Shown here: positions 1 to 9,200 of the stretch, piece by piece
Numbering within the stretch: the stretch's first letter is position 1
Layout: each line of letters opens with the position of its first letter
Source of the DNA: Cyanobacteria bacterium UBA8803
Lineage (GTDB): Bacteria > Cyanobacteriota > Cyanobacteriia > Cyanobacteriales > Coleofasciculaceae
Assembly (NCBI GenBank): GCA_003505715.1
Contig: DNXU01000268.1
Span: 38,547 to 68,833, forward strand
Direction of reading: 5' to 3'
DNA: 30,287 bases
Translations under genes and position numbers: made by a program
The notes under the pieces: generated by a model
What the model was told of the DNA's origin: nothing
Seen by the model: only the letters and a program-made list of their open reading frames with translations
Database searches by the model: none

Positions 1-18
1 GATGAGGGATGAGGGATG
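1..18. repeat. Short tandem heptamer repeat
   Basis: Contiguous copies of GATGAGG at the window edge, probably the end of a longer STRR-like array that continues outside the window. It lies just upstream of the KtrA-like gene. Similar G-rich heptameric sequence recurs at the far end of the window (30260-30287). Confidence 0.55.
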
Positions 19-73
19 AATTTTAGCGCAATTAAAATCTTATAAATTAATTAAAGAAATTGAGGGAATAAGT

Positions 74-769
74 GTGAATTTTTCTTCTTTAGGATTTTTC
101 CGCAGTCTGCGCCGAGACAATAAGCAATTTGCTGTTATTGGGTTGGGACGTTTTGGCCGATCCGTTTGCTCTTCATTGCACCGCCTAGGATATGAAGTTC
201 TAGGAACTGATATTGATGAAAAACGAGTTGCTCAGGCAGTGACTGAACAACTGGTTGCTCATGCTGTTCAGCTGGACTCAACCGAACTTCCAGCACTTAA
301 AGAAGCGGGGATTTTAGAATTTGATACGGTAATTGTAGCGATTGGCAACTACTTACAAGAGAGTATTATTACCACCCTAAATTTGAAGGAAGCAGGAGTT
401 CCCCATGTGGTTGCCAAAGCCTCCTCTGAAGTCCACGGTAAACTATTGCAGCGAGTAGGGGCTGACCATGTAGTGTATCCCGAATATGAGGCAGGCTCTG
501 CTTTAGCGCGATCGCTCACCCAACCATCAATCCTAGATCGGTTTGACCTCGACCCCAACCACAGTATTGTGGAAGTATCGGTGCCTGAAGAATTTCATGG
601 CAAGACCATCACAGAACTGCAACTGCGGAACCGTTATGGCTTGAATTTGTTAGCTATCGGTCAAGATGAACGCTTTGAAATTAACCCTGACCCCACCAAG
701 CGCCTGTATAAAAATTGGGTCATGGTGGTGATTGGCTCGAATCGTGATATTGACCGCCTGCCGATTTAA
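74..769 (+). CDS. ktrA: KtrA/TrkA-type potassium uptake regulatory subunit
   Basis: A 231-residue cytosolic RCK/KTN protein. An N-terminal Rossmann fold (about residues 18-135) has the nucleotide-binding motif IGLGRFGRS near residue 22 and an acidic residue at the end of the second strand (TDID). It is followed by a TrkA-C (RCK-C) domain at about 145-231. Such proteins form ring assemblies that bind ATP/ADP or NAD(H) and gate a Ktr/Trk membrane K+ translocation subunit. The length suits KtrA of cyanobacterial Ktr systems rather than the double-length TrkA of enterobacteria. The start is GTG at 74, preceded by GAGG at 62-65. No KtrB-like membrane partner is present in the window; it may lie upstream. 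This is the only + strand gene. The family call is firm; the gene symbol is by similarity. Confidence 0.85.
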   Translation: MNFSSLGFFRSLRRDNKQFAVIGLGRFGRSVCSSLHRLGYEVLGTDIDEKRVAQAVTEQLVAHAVQLDSTELPALKEAGILEFDTVIVAIGNYLQESIITTLNLKEAGVPHVVAKASSEVHGKLLQRVGADHVVYPEYEAGSALARSLTQPSILDRFDLDPNHSIVEVSVPEEFHGKTITELQLRNRYGLNLLAIGQDERFEINPDPTKRLYKNWVMVVIGSNRDIDRLPI

Positions 770-798
770 CTAGTGCGGTGAAGAGAAAACCATAAAAA

Positions 799-821
799 AC
801 CCCCACCGGCGGCGTGGGGGT
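799..821 (-). terminator. Rho-independent terminator, - strand direction
   Basis: An 8-bp perfect stem ACCCCCAC/GTGGGGGT surrounds a 7-nt GC loop. Read on the - strand it is followed by TTTTTT, the classic intrinsic terminator form, so it would end transcripts coming from the GH57 gene. Read on the + strand the tail is ACATACTTT, a weaker terminator for the KtrA gene, so it may work partly in both directions. Confidence 0.7.
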
Positions 822-890
822 ACATACTTTGGGAGCAGTAGGCGCTCCTTAGGACTTAATTATGGTAAACCCTTTCAGGAATTGCTGAGT

Positions 891-910
891 GAGGGGGGGT
901 TGACCCCCTC
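891..910. repeat. Hairpin, 7-bp GC-rich stem
   Basis: GAGGGGG pairs with CCCCCTC across a 6-nt loop. There is no U-run on either side, so it is not a canonical terminator. It lies between the convergent KtrA and GH57 genes and may back up the hairpin at 799-821. Confidence 0.4.
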
Positions 911-1093
911 TATCAATATTGGCAAACTTCAATATACAAGATTTATTCTCATAAGCCGGGAAGCGTTCAACCCCTCTCCCTAGTTGCAAGACTTGTTAAC
1001 AGTAAGCTAGATCTCTAGGCAAATCGCTTACCCTCTCACCCCCTCACTCCCTCAACCCCTCACTCCCTTACTCCCTTCATCCCTATTTTCAGG

Positions 1094-3373
1094 CTAGGGA
1101 GCCTGAAGTGCTACCAAGGTATTCTCCAATACGTGGGTGCGGAATATGCCGTTATCCGCCAAAACCATTACTAGGCGCAGGGGATAATCTGGCTCAACTT
1201 GTAAATCTGCCCACGGCACTGCTACCTCCAAGCACTGGTTGAGCGCGATTTTAGCCCCACTGTTTTTGGGATGCCACTGATAATACTCCCCAGCTTCCTG
1301 AAACCAATAGGATTGGGTTAGGAGGTTAATGTTTAGGTGGTGGTGGAATAGATAGTTCAGGGGTTCCTCATCCGGTAGTTCTGCTAAAGGCGCGGGACTG
1401 TTGTACATAATGCGATCAGGATAAAACCATAGCAGGTGCAATTCCGAGGGGATATCTTTACCCGGTTGCACGCCCGTTTTAAAGTCCAACCGCAAGTAGA
1501 AGTTGAGGTGATCCAAACCGTACCACAACCGCTGGATGGCACTGCTCTTATGCATCGTGCCGCGTGCGCCTCCGATCTCAATCAAACCTGCCCGATCCCA
1601 GTCTTGCTCGTCGCCCATACCATCGATAACTGGATGGATAAAGCCTTGAGGGTGGTGGGGTTTCGGGATATCGTGGCGTTCTACGGGTTGCCTGAGACTG
1701 AGGGGGATCGGTTCGTTCAAAGCTTGGTAAATTGCACTCAGGTGTTCGCGGAACAATTGGTCGAAAATGGCATCCTGGTTTGAGGAATGACCCTCACCAA
1801 ACCACCAGAACCAATCAGAACCTTCAGCGGCATACAAGGCTTCCCAAACTTCCGGATTATTTTCTTCCGTGGCTTCTGGATGATTAGCTAATACTTGCCG
1901 TGCTTCCCAAAGTAAGTCCCAAGCCCGGTTCTTCGCCGGATCGCCAATCCAGGTGGTGAAGCTGCCATCGACCCAGGAACCACTATGCAGCCGTTCCGCA
2001 GGGATGACTTCAGTGGGTGGAAACTGCTCGATAAACTCAGAAACCGTTACCAGTTTGATGGTCGGAATATCGCTTAAGGTCTGATAGAGGGCTTCCAGGA
2101 AAGGAATGCCGTCTTTTTGGTAATATTCCCAGCAATTCTCCCCATCCAGGGCAATAGTAACTAACCATGGTTTTTCTAAGGAGGTTCCGCCCACCTGAGA
2201 CTGTGCCTGTTTGGGCAACTGAGCGTTACGTTGAGCGATCGCCAACCCAGCCCGAATTGCTTCTAAGTGTCCCACCAAATCTGCTGCTGCTCGTTCTGGT
2301 GGCATTGCCCCATAGGTAAAACCAATTAAATCCGATAAGCGGTGGTCTCGGAACACAATTGCCAAGTCACCGTAGGGGGTTTCTAAACGATAGGGGCGAT
2401 AAAGCCATTCGGGTTCTGAAACATTGCCCATCTCATCTCGGTGGAAAAAGTGCTTCAACGTCCAACCCAATACTGCCTCATCGGAGCAAATCCACTTGAA
2501 TCCAGCGCTGGTAATGTAAGGCAAAATTAGGGGACTGACCGACTGTTCTGAGGGCCACAAGCCACGGGGGGTTCGACCAAATCGGTCTTCATACATATCC
2601 CAGGCTTTCTTCAGGTGACGGGGAATATCTTCTTGCCACTGGAAGCGATACTGGGGTAGGGTCATATTCGGCACGGCCACCCGACCTGAATTGGTATCGG
2701 CGAGTAAGGGTAGAATTGGGTGGGTATAAGGAGCTGTCATCACTTCCAACTGACCGAAGTCTTGCATCTTGCGGTGCTGGGGAATGATGCGGCTGATGAT
2801 TTCCTTCTGTTTAGAAAAAAGCCGCTGTCGGTCGCTTAAGGTAAAGTTGCGCCCCTGTTCCAACCAGACTGCGATCTCTGGATCATCCCAAAACAGGGGA
2901 TCGATCCAGGCTAAGTTATGCCATGCCAGCAAGTCGCTGTAATCCTGAAGCGTCCAATTTTCCAAGCACCATTGTTTCCCCTTTTCCTGTCGCATCTGGT
3001 AGAGTTCCCTGTAGCGGGGATGGGGATCGATGAGGGTGTGGTGATTAGCATCAAAGAAATGCTCCAAGATAAAGGTCTGCTCTTCGGTGTCCAGCTGTTC
3101 CGTGGGCTTGAGAGCGACTGCTAGATAAGGGTCAAAGGCCGTACCAGCAATGTAATCTTCCAGTTGTAAGATTAGTGAAGGCACCAAATTCACTGTTTGA
3201 TGCAACTTGGGATAGCGCTCCAGCAGCAGTACTAAATCCAGGTAATCTTTCGTACCGTGCAGTCGTACCCAAGGTAGACGGTATTGCCCATTCTTCACCG
3301 TAACAGTGTTGCGGCTTCTATACAGCGGCTGGTGCTGATGCCAGATAAAGGCGACGTATAAAGGATGAGACAT
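1094..3373 (-). CDS. Glycoside hydrolase family 57 protein
   Basis: A 759-residue enzyme of family GH57 (alpha-amylase, 4-alpha-glucanotransferase or branching-type activities on alpha-glucans such as glycogen). The N-terminus has the family motif HQHQP at residues 12-16. The segment GLWPSEQSVS places the expected catalytic nucleophile at Glu276, and ALDGENCWEYY at about 408-418 matches a further conserved GH57 region. The last ~170 residues, rich in Trp and Tyr, look like a beta-sandwich appended domain. No signal peptide is seen, so a cytosolic role in storage glucan metabolism is likely. The exact activity cannot be decided from motifs. The ATG at 3373 has no clear Shine-Dalgarno sequence, and a repeat hairpin (3380-3442) lies 6 nt upstream. 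The terminator at 799-821 lies downstream. Confidence 0.9.
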   Translation of the reverse strand: MSHPLYVAFIWHQHQPLYRSRNTVTVKNGQYRLPWVRLHGTKDYLDLVLLLERYPKLHQTVNLVPSLILQLEDYIAGTAFDPYLAVALKPTEQLDTEEQTFILEHFFDANHHTLIDPHPRYRELYQMRQEKGKQWCLENWTLQDYSDLLAWHNLAWIDPLFWDDPEIAVWLEQGRNFTLSDRQRLFSKQKEIISRIIPQHRKMQDFGQLEVMTAPYTHPILPLLADTNSGRVAVPNMTLPQYRFQWQEDIPRHLKKAWDMYEDRFGRTPRGLWPSEQSVSPLILPYITSAGFKWICSDEAVLGWTLKHFFHRDEMGNVSEPEWLYRPYRLETPYGDLAIVFRDHRLSDLIGFTYGAMPPERAAADLVGHLEAIRAGLAIAQRNAQLPKQAQSQVGGTSLEKPWLVTIALDGENCWEYYQKDGIPFLEALYQTLSDIPTIKLVTVSEFIEQFPPTEVIPAERLHSGSWVDGSFTTWIGDPAKNRAWDLLWEARQVLANHPEATEENNPEVWEALYAAEGSDWFWWFGEGHSSNQDAIFDQLFREHLSAIYQALNEPIPLSLRQPVERHDIPKPHHPQGFIHPVIDGMGDEQDWDRAGLIEIGGARGTMHKSSAIQRLWYGLDHLNFYLRLDFKTGVQPGKDIPSELHLLWFYPDRIMYNSPAPLAELPDEEPLNYLFHHHLNINLLTQSYWFQEAGEYYQWHPKNSGAKIALNQCLEVAVPWADLQVEPDYPLRLVMVLADNGIFRTHVLENTLVALQAP

Positions 3374-3379
3374 CGTTCA

Positions 3380-3442
3380 GAGTTAAGAGTTAAGAGTTAA
3401 GGTTAATGACGGTAGACCTCTAAACTCTATAACTCTTAACTC
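3380..3442. repeat. Inverted pair of AGAGTTA heptamer repeats
   Basis: Three tandem AGAGTTA units (3380-3402) face a diverged complementary run (3417-3442), so the pair can fold into an imperfect stem of about 22-25 bp. It fills most of the 90-bp space between nfuA and the GH57 gene and ends 6 nt before the GH57 ATG. It is STRR-like. In a read-through transcript it would sit at the GH57 translation start. Confidence 0.65.
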
Positions 3443-3463
3443 AAAACTCAAAGAGCCAAGCAA

Positions 3464-3718
3464 TTATATGACTTGCTCAACTTCCACAATTTCAGGAATA
3501 AACTCCCGTAAGCGGCGCTCAATGCCCATTCTCAAGGTCATGGTTGAACTGGGGCAAGAGCCGCAGGCTCCCTGAAGGCGAAGTTTGACAATAGGGCCAT
3601 CGATCTCAACTAATTCAACGTTGCCGCCATCAGCCATCAAGTAAGGACGCATTTCATCCAGAACAGCCTCGACGTTGTCAGGCGTTAGGGGTAGGGGTGG
3701 GGACCCGGTTTGGGACAT
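3464..3718 (-). CDS. nfuA: NifU C-terminal-domain Fe-S scaffold (NfuA/CnfU type)
   Basis: An 84-residue protein matching the stand-alone NifU-like scaffold of cyanobacteria and plastids, which assembles and hands on Fe-S clusters. It has the NFU pattern [13 protein letters not shown] at about 28-40 and the cluster-binding CxxC in [11 protein letters not shown] at about 50-60. The ATG at 3718 is chosen because GAGAGG lies just upstream and homologues start here. The frame stays open to 3868, but that extension is only translated heptamer repeat. The gene lies between the DegT-family gene and the GH57 gene, separated from each by repeats, so it is probably transcribed separately from the NRPS cluster. 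Confidence 0.93.
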   Translation of the reverse strand: MSQTGSPPLPLTPDNVEAVLDEMRPYLMADGGNVELVEIDGPIVKLRLQGACGSCPSSTMTLRMGIERRLREFIPEIVEVEQVI

Positions 3719-3784
3719 CGCTAACCTCTCGTGATTTGTGAGTTGAATCGCAACTATGTTAATCCTAACGCTCTCCAGTGTAAT

Positions 3785-3910
3785 GGGTAATGGGTGATGG
3801 GTGATAGGTGATGGGTGATAGGTGATGGGTGATAGGTGATGGGTAAAAAATTGCTGACCAATCACCAATCACCACTCACCAATTACCAATCACCCATCAC
3901 CAATCACCAT
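3785..3910. repeat. Paired heptamer STRR arrays in inverted orientation
   Basis: About nine contiguous units of GGGTGAT/AGGTGAT (3785-3847) are followed by about seven units of ACCAATC/ACCCATC (3857-3910), the near reverse complement. The two can pair into a long imperfect hairpin. Units abut without spacers, so this is not a CRISPR. The second array runs into the 3' end of the DegT-family gene and supplies its last codons. Confidence 0.8.
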
Positions 3911-5012
3911 TTTCCAAACAAGTTCGCAATGAGGAACAGATATAATCTATATCTTGATTGGTGAGATCGAAGTAAGAGGGTAGGTTGATGCCTCTTTGGT
4001 ATACTTTATGGGTTATAGGCGTAGGAATAGCCTGAGCTTCATACATGGGCATATCGGAAAGGGGATAGAAGTAAGGTCTTGTGTCTATACCTTGCCGCTT
4101 GAGAGCTTGCATTAGATTGTTCCGCTGTGTCTCTGTATACCCTTCTACTTCTAGGCAAATCATCCAGTAGACATTCCACGCCCACTCAGCGGTAAAATTG
4201 AGTTTCAAACCAGGAAAATCTGATAAATTTTTTTGGTATTGGCTAAATATTTCTCTTTTGCGATCAACAAGTTCATCGATCCTCTCCAGCTGAGCCAGAC
4301 CGAGCGCAGCTTGCATATTTGTCATCCGATAATTATACCCAAACTCATTATGCCAGTAGCGTTTTGAACTGCTCATGGCATGATCTCGCAAGTATTTGGC
4401 TCTTTGATAAAAGTCTTCATCATTGGTCGTAATCATTCCCCCTTCGCCAGAGGTGATGATTTTGTTGCCATAGAAACTAAAAATGCCACAGTTAGCTAAA
4501 GAGCCAACTTTTTGCTCCTTGATTGCAGCACCGTGGGCTTCAGCAGCATCTTCCACAACTATCAGGTTATATTTCCTAGCCAGTTCATTGATGGCTATCA
4601 TATTAGCTGGATGGCCGTAAAGATGAACGGCTATTATGGCTTTAGTCTTTTCGGTTATGGCTTTCTCAACTTGTAAGGGGTCAATACATAGAGTATCTTC
4701 TTCTATGTCAACCAAGACAGCTTTCGCTCCCGTATATATAACGGCACTAGCCGTAGCGATAAAGGTTAAATCGGGAATAATAACCTCATCACCTGCTGTG
4801 ATACCGTAACTGGCAAGGGCTAGATGTATTCCTGTTGTACCATTGGCTGTTGTCAGGGCATATTTTGTCCCGCAGTAGTCAGCAAAGCCTTCCTCGAATT
4901 TATTGATGTATTGACCGAGAGATGACACCCAGCCAGATTTCATGACATCCGTTACATAGTTAATTTCTAACTGAGTAATGGATGGCTGAGATATGGGTAG
5001 AAATTTAATCAT
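3897..5012 (-). CDS. DegT/DnrJ/EryC1-family sugar aminotransferase
   Basis: A 371-residue PLP enzyme of the DegT/DnrJ/EryC1/StrS family, most like perosamine synthase-type NDP-4-keto-6-deoxysugar aminotransferases. The segment FYGNKIITSGEGGM places the Schiff-base Lys at 184. Upstream are VVEDAAEAHGA (PLP contacts) and ANGTTGIHLAL near the N-terminus. Such enzymes make amino sugars on a nucleotide carrier with Glu as donor. The gene follows the glycosyltransferase by 14 bp, so the two are probably co-transcribed and may decorate a peptide or a surface glycan. The last residues (NGDW) are encoded by heptamer repeat, so the native C-terminus may have been altered. No NDP-sugar dehydratase is present in the window. 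The family is certain; the substrate is not known. Confidence 0.88.
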   Translation of the reverse strand: MIKFLPISQPSITQLEINYVTDVMKSGWVSSLGQYINKFEEGFADYCGTKYALTTANGTTGIHLALASYGITAGDEVIIPDLTFIATASAVIYTGAKAVLVDIEEDTLCIDPLQVEKAITEKTKAIIAVHLYGHPANMIAINELARKYNLIVVEDAAEAHGAAIKEQKVGSLANCGIFSFYGNKIITSGEGGMITTNDEDFYQRAKYLRDHAMSSSKRYWHNEFGYNYRMTNMQAALGLAQLERIDELVDRKREIFSQYQKNLSDFPGLKLNFTAEWAWNVYWMICLEVEGYTETQRNNLMQALKRQGIDTRPYFYPLSDMPMYEAQAIPTPITHKVYQRGINLPSYFDLTNQDIDYICSSLRTCLENGDW

Positions 5013-5027
5013 TTTATTATTTTAATG

Positions 5028-6113
5028 TCAAGAACTATGAATTTCTCCCAAAAGATGTGAAGCAAAAACTTTAGCATTCTCTGTTTGGTTATGAGACTTA
5101 TACCATTGGTGAGCATTATTAGCAATAGTTTGCAATTCTTCAAAATTAAATTGGCTCAAATGGTCACCTAACACCAAATAATTATGGTTCATTTCAATTC
5201 CATCTGCTTCCGAAGGATTGTACTGAGTACCCAAAGGAATTAATCCATGAGCGCAGTAAGCGGCAAATACCGTTGATTTTCCTAAATCGCCAGGAAAACG
5301 GGTGTAGTCGAAGCATCCCGCCCAGGAATCTAACATCAATTTACTAATCAATTCAGCAGGCTGAAACCCCATCTGGTTCAAATGCACGCCTGGGAACTCC
5401 GCTGGATTTAGGTTGAGAGGTTGACCAATATCGTAAATTTCGGTAATTTGCCAAGTCTGGCAAGTTTTGAGCAACGCTGGTAAAGCGTTTTTATAAACGC
5501 GATGGCGATCGTTGCCCCCAAATACTATAAATTTTCGTTCCCGTTGAGCTAATGGGGGGATATGTTCGGGTTCCCCAACTGTTGAGAAGTCAGGTATACA
5601 AGTAATGGGAGACTTAGTCCACTGCGAAAGTTGAGCTTTAAATCTGCCGCTATCTGTAATGACGCTACTAGCGATTTGAGCCAGACGACGAGAAACGAAA
5701 CTTTGGATCGGGTTTAAAAAGCTGATTTTTTGCCACTTCAATTTAGGTAACTCATGGAACATAACCACCAATTTGATCTGACGTAGCTTCATCGCCGATC
5801 GCAATGCTTCTACTAGCCAAAATGGTGCGTCGAATTTTCCTAGCAGATAGGGATAGTTACTGTAATGTAAAATCATGCCTTCAATATCTGCGGGCAGTAC
5901 AGATAAAAATGCTTCCGTATTGTGAGCAGGTAAACCTGTAGCCGAAAACCCCTTAATTATCGGGTCAGTCTGAATTCCTTGTTGGAAAACTAAGAAGTGA
6001 GTGAATATTTCATGTTCTTGCAATAATCTATCTGCTAATCTGAGAGCATAATCTCCGACTCCATCTGTATAAGGAGGGAGCCTAGGCACAATTTGCACAA
6101 TAGTTTTAGTCAT
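5028..6113 (-). CDS. GT-B fold glycosyltransferase (GT4-like)
   Basis: A 361-residue cytosolic protein with the two-lobe pattern of GT-B glycosyltransferases. The N-terminal segment IVQIVPRLPPYTDGVGDYAL (residues 5-24) is the usual acceptor-lobe start with a Gly-rich turn. The C-terminal half has FIVFGGNDRHRVYKN at about 200-214 and an FPGDLGKSTVFAAY segment at about 275-288, where the nucleotide sugar normally binds, although the classical GT4 E-x7-E motif is not clear. AGGT lies 4 nt before the ATG. It starts 91 bp after NRPS3 and is followed at once by the sugar aminotransferase, which suggests a two-gene sugar unit at the end of the NRPS operon. It could glycosylate the peptide or act in cell-surface glycan synthesis. 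No donor or acceptor can be named. Confidence 0.75.
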   Translation of the reverse strand: MTKTIVQIVPRLPPYTDGVGDYALRLADRLLQEHEIFTHFLVFQQGIQTDPIIKGFSATGLPAHNTEAFLSVLPADIEGMILHYSNYPYLLGKFDAPFWLVEALRSAMKLRQIKLVVMFHELPKLKWQKISFLNPIQSFVSRRLAQIASSVITDSGRFKAQLSQWTKSPITCIPDFSTVGEPEHIPPLAQRERKFIVFGGNDRHRVYKNALPALLKTCQTWQITEIYDIGQPLNLNPAEFPGVHLNQMGFQPAELISKLMLDSWAGCFDYTRFPGDLGKSTVFAAYCAHGLIPLGTQYNPSEADGIEMNHNYLVLGDHLSQFNFEELQTIANNAHQWYKSHNQTENAKVFASHLLGEIHSS

Positions 6114-6204
6114 TTTACCTATCTATTGGAAAACAGGGAGCAGGGAATACAGAACAGAGGAAGAGCGATTTTTAGGCGTCTTGGTGTACGCAGTTCATGG
6201 CGAA

Positions 6205-9200
6205 CTACTTATTTAGCTCTAACTTATCCAAGCACGCTTTCAACTGTTTCGCCAACAGTGGAGCTGAAGCTTGATTGAACAAATTTCCCGCTAATCCCGG
6301 AATCTGGTAACTTTCGACATCCTGTACTGTCAATTGATCCCAACCCAAGCACGAACCTAAGTACCAGGCGGCAAACTGCTTACTAGCTTTAAATACGGTA
6401 ATTTGATCAGGATAAATTTGTGGCACATAGTTAAGGCTAGCTTGGCGATTTACCTGTTCTGCTCGTAAGTATCTCAGTTCATGAGGTAGCGAATTTTCGG
6501 TATTTGGCTTAGCAGGCTGCTGAGATGCCAACTGTTGAAGTCCCGCCCGTCGTTGCTGTTTAGACTTATTTTTCTGTTGCAGCTTTTGGCGAATATAGCT
6601 CAACTTATCTTTAACTCCACCTTGAGCGAGCTTAGAGGCATGATAATAATAGGCTTTATGCAGCAAAAATTCCCATCTGTGTAAACTAGCTTGCGCCCGG
6701 AAGGATAAAGAATTGCGATTGATTTGAGCTTGAGATGCTCTAGGAGGATAAGCATCGATTAAAGCCAGCAAAGCCACTTTTTCCCCTTGAGACTGTAGCT
6801 GTTGCGCCATCTCAAAGGCAACTGTCCCTCCAAAACAGTGCCCTCCTAACAAATAAGGCCCCTTGGGTTGAATCGTGCGTATTTCCTTGATACCAATAGC
6901 CGCCAGTTCTTCTACAGAGATGTGCGTGACTGCTTGGCCGTTTAAATCGGGTCTTTGTAGGGCATAGAATGGTTGATCTTCACCTAACAAGCGAGCAAAC
7001 CTGGCCCAGCTCAGCGCATCAGCCGCCCCCCCATGGAAGAAGAAAGGAGGCTGAGAACCTTTAGGCTGAACAGCTACTAATGATGACCAAGGTGTTGACC
7101 ATCCTTGTTGGCGAATAATGGTAGCCAGTTGGGCAATAGTTGGTGCTTGGAACAGGGTGGCTAGAGGTAAATCTTTATTAATTACTTTCCTAATTTGAGT
7201 AAAAAGTTGTACGGCCAGGAGAGAATGTCCTCCTAAGTCAAAGAAGTTACTATTGATGCTGATGGGTTGTACCTTAAGCACTTGTTCCCAAATTTTAGTA
7301 AGTTGCAGTTCTAATTCATCAGTGGGAGCAACAAAGGTACTTTCTGAATCGTGGCTACTATAGTCTGGTACAGGTAGGGAACCAGGGTCTAGTTTCCCAT
7401 TGGGTAACAGCGGTAGGGTGTCTAGGAAAACAAAAGAGGAAGGCACCATGTAGTCGGGTAACTTCTGTTTGAGGAAGCGGCGCAGTTCATCAATGGTTGG
7501 TGAGACCTCTTGATGAGGAATAGCATAGGCAACCAAGCGCTTTTCTCCTGGGGTGTCTTCTCTAACGATGACGGTACTTTCTTGGATATGGGGGTGTTGT
7601 GTCAGAACAGCTTGAATTTCTCCGAGTTCAATGCGGAAACCACGAATTTTTACCTGATTATCTATGCGACCGAGATGGATGATATTACCATCTGGCAAAT
7701 AACAGGCTAAATCCCCAGTTTGGTAAATACGGCTGTATTGGCAAGCCTCAAAAGGGTTGGAAATGAATTTTGCGGCAGTTATATCGGGTTGATTCAGGTA
7801 ACCCCGTGCTACGCCAACACCCGCTATAAATATTTCTCCTGGTACATTCACAGGTACGGGCTGGAGATGGGCATCCAGTATATAAATTGCTGTGTTAGAA
7901 ATAGGACGTCCAATTGCAGGTCTTGTTCTGGTATCCTTGTACTCACCACAAGTACTGGAGACACTTACTTCAGTTGCTCCATAAGAATTAAGTAGAGTAC
8001 GACCGGGTATCCAGCGGGCTAGAACCTCGGTAGACGAAGGTTCACCCATAACTGTAATAATTTGTAATGCGGGGAAATCCGCATCGGGCATCGCAGCTAA
8101 CACAGAAGGAGTAGTTTTAATATGAGTGATGGCATACTCCCGTAGTAAACGAGCCAATCCTGTACCAGGTAGTAGGGATTCCTGTTTGGCAACATAAAGG
8201 GTTGCTCCTACTAGTAGGGTCATGAATATCTCAGACAGGGAGGTACTGAAACTGAGAGAACCAAACATGAGGACGCGGCTATCTGGTTTGACATGGTAAG
8301 CTTGCAGCCTTGCTGGTGCTGCAAAACCGCACAAATTTCTGTGTTCTACCGCTACTCCTTTAGGTTTGCCTGTAGAGCCTGAAGTGTAGATTACATAAGC
8401 CAGGTTATAGGGTTTTAGTCCGCTAGTTGGGTTATTTGTGCTTTCAGACTCGATCACCTGCCAATCTGAGTCTAAGCAGACAACATGCCCTCTGAACTCA
8501 GAAAAACTATTAACCAGGGACTTTTGGATCAACAATACCCCTATCCCAGTATCCTCAATCATGTAGTCGAGACGCTCCTTAGGTAGAGCTGGATCGAGAG
8601 GCACGTAAGCCCCACCAGCTTTTAAAATACCAAGGACGCCTATGATCATTTCTAAGGAACGCTCTACAGCAATCCCTACCATTACCTCTGGACTTATACC
8701 CAATTTTTGCAGGTATTGGGCTAACTGATTGGCACGATTATTTAATTCTCGGTAGGTCAACTTTTGCTGTACTCTAGGGAAAACAGTACTGTGGGGATCT
8801 GCAAAAACTACTGCTAGTGCATCTGGTGTCCGTTGTACTTGAGCTTCAAAGAGTTGATGGATGCAGGTATCTTGAGGGTACTCGGAGTAGGTGTCATTCC
8901 ACTCCACTAACATTTGGTGCCTTTCGGCTGCTGTTAACAGACGTAGTTCACAGATAGGTTGAGATGGATTAGCAATGATACCTTCTAGCAAAGTCTGAAA
9001 ATGCCCCGTCATCCGGGTAATGGTAGCGCTGTCAAATAGGTCAGTGCTATATGTCCATCTACCCAGAATCCCCTCTGTAGTTTCTGTTAAACTCAAAGTC
9101 AAGTCAAACTTAGCACCAACACTATTAACTTCCAGAGTACTCAGAGTTAGACCTGGAAACTCAAAGGTAGATTGAGGGGTGTTTTGCAGGATAAACATCA

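Larger units (their letters stand above)
770..1093. other. Gene-free stretch with hairpins and C-rich repeat
   Basis: This space separates two convergent genes. It holds a terminator-like hairpin at 799-821, a small stem GGAGC/GCTCC at 832-848, a GAGGGGG/CCCCCTC hairpin at 891-910, and a run of CCCTCAC/CTCCCTT-type units at about 1030-1085. I see no ORF with coding character and recognise no RNA gene. Confidence 0.6.

Noticed and set aside
1436..1783. + strand ORF of 115 codons
   Set aside because: It lies wholly inside the GH57 gene on the opposite strand and shows no recognisable domain; a shadow frame.
3719..3868. Longer N-terminus for the NfuA protein starting at 3868
   Set aside because: The extra 50 codons translate heptamer repeat and a spacer; the ATG at 3718 has a good GAGAGG site and gives the usual family length.
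3785..3910. Possible CRISPR array
   Set aside because: Units are 7 bp and contiguous with no spacers, and no cas genes are nearby; this is an STRR.
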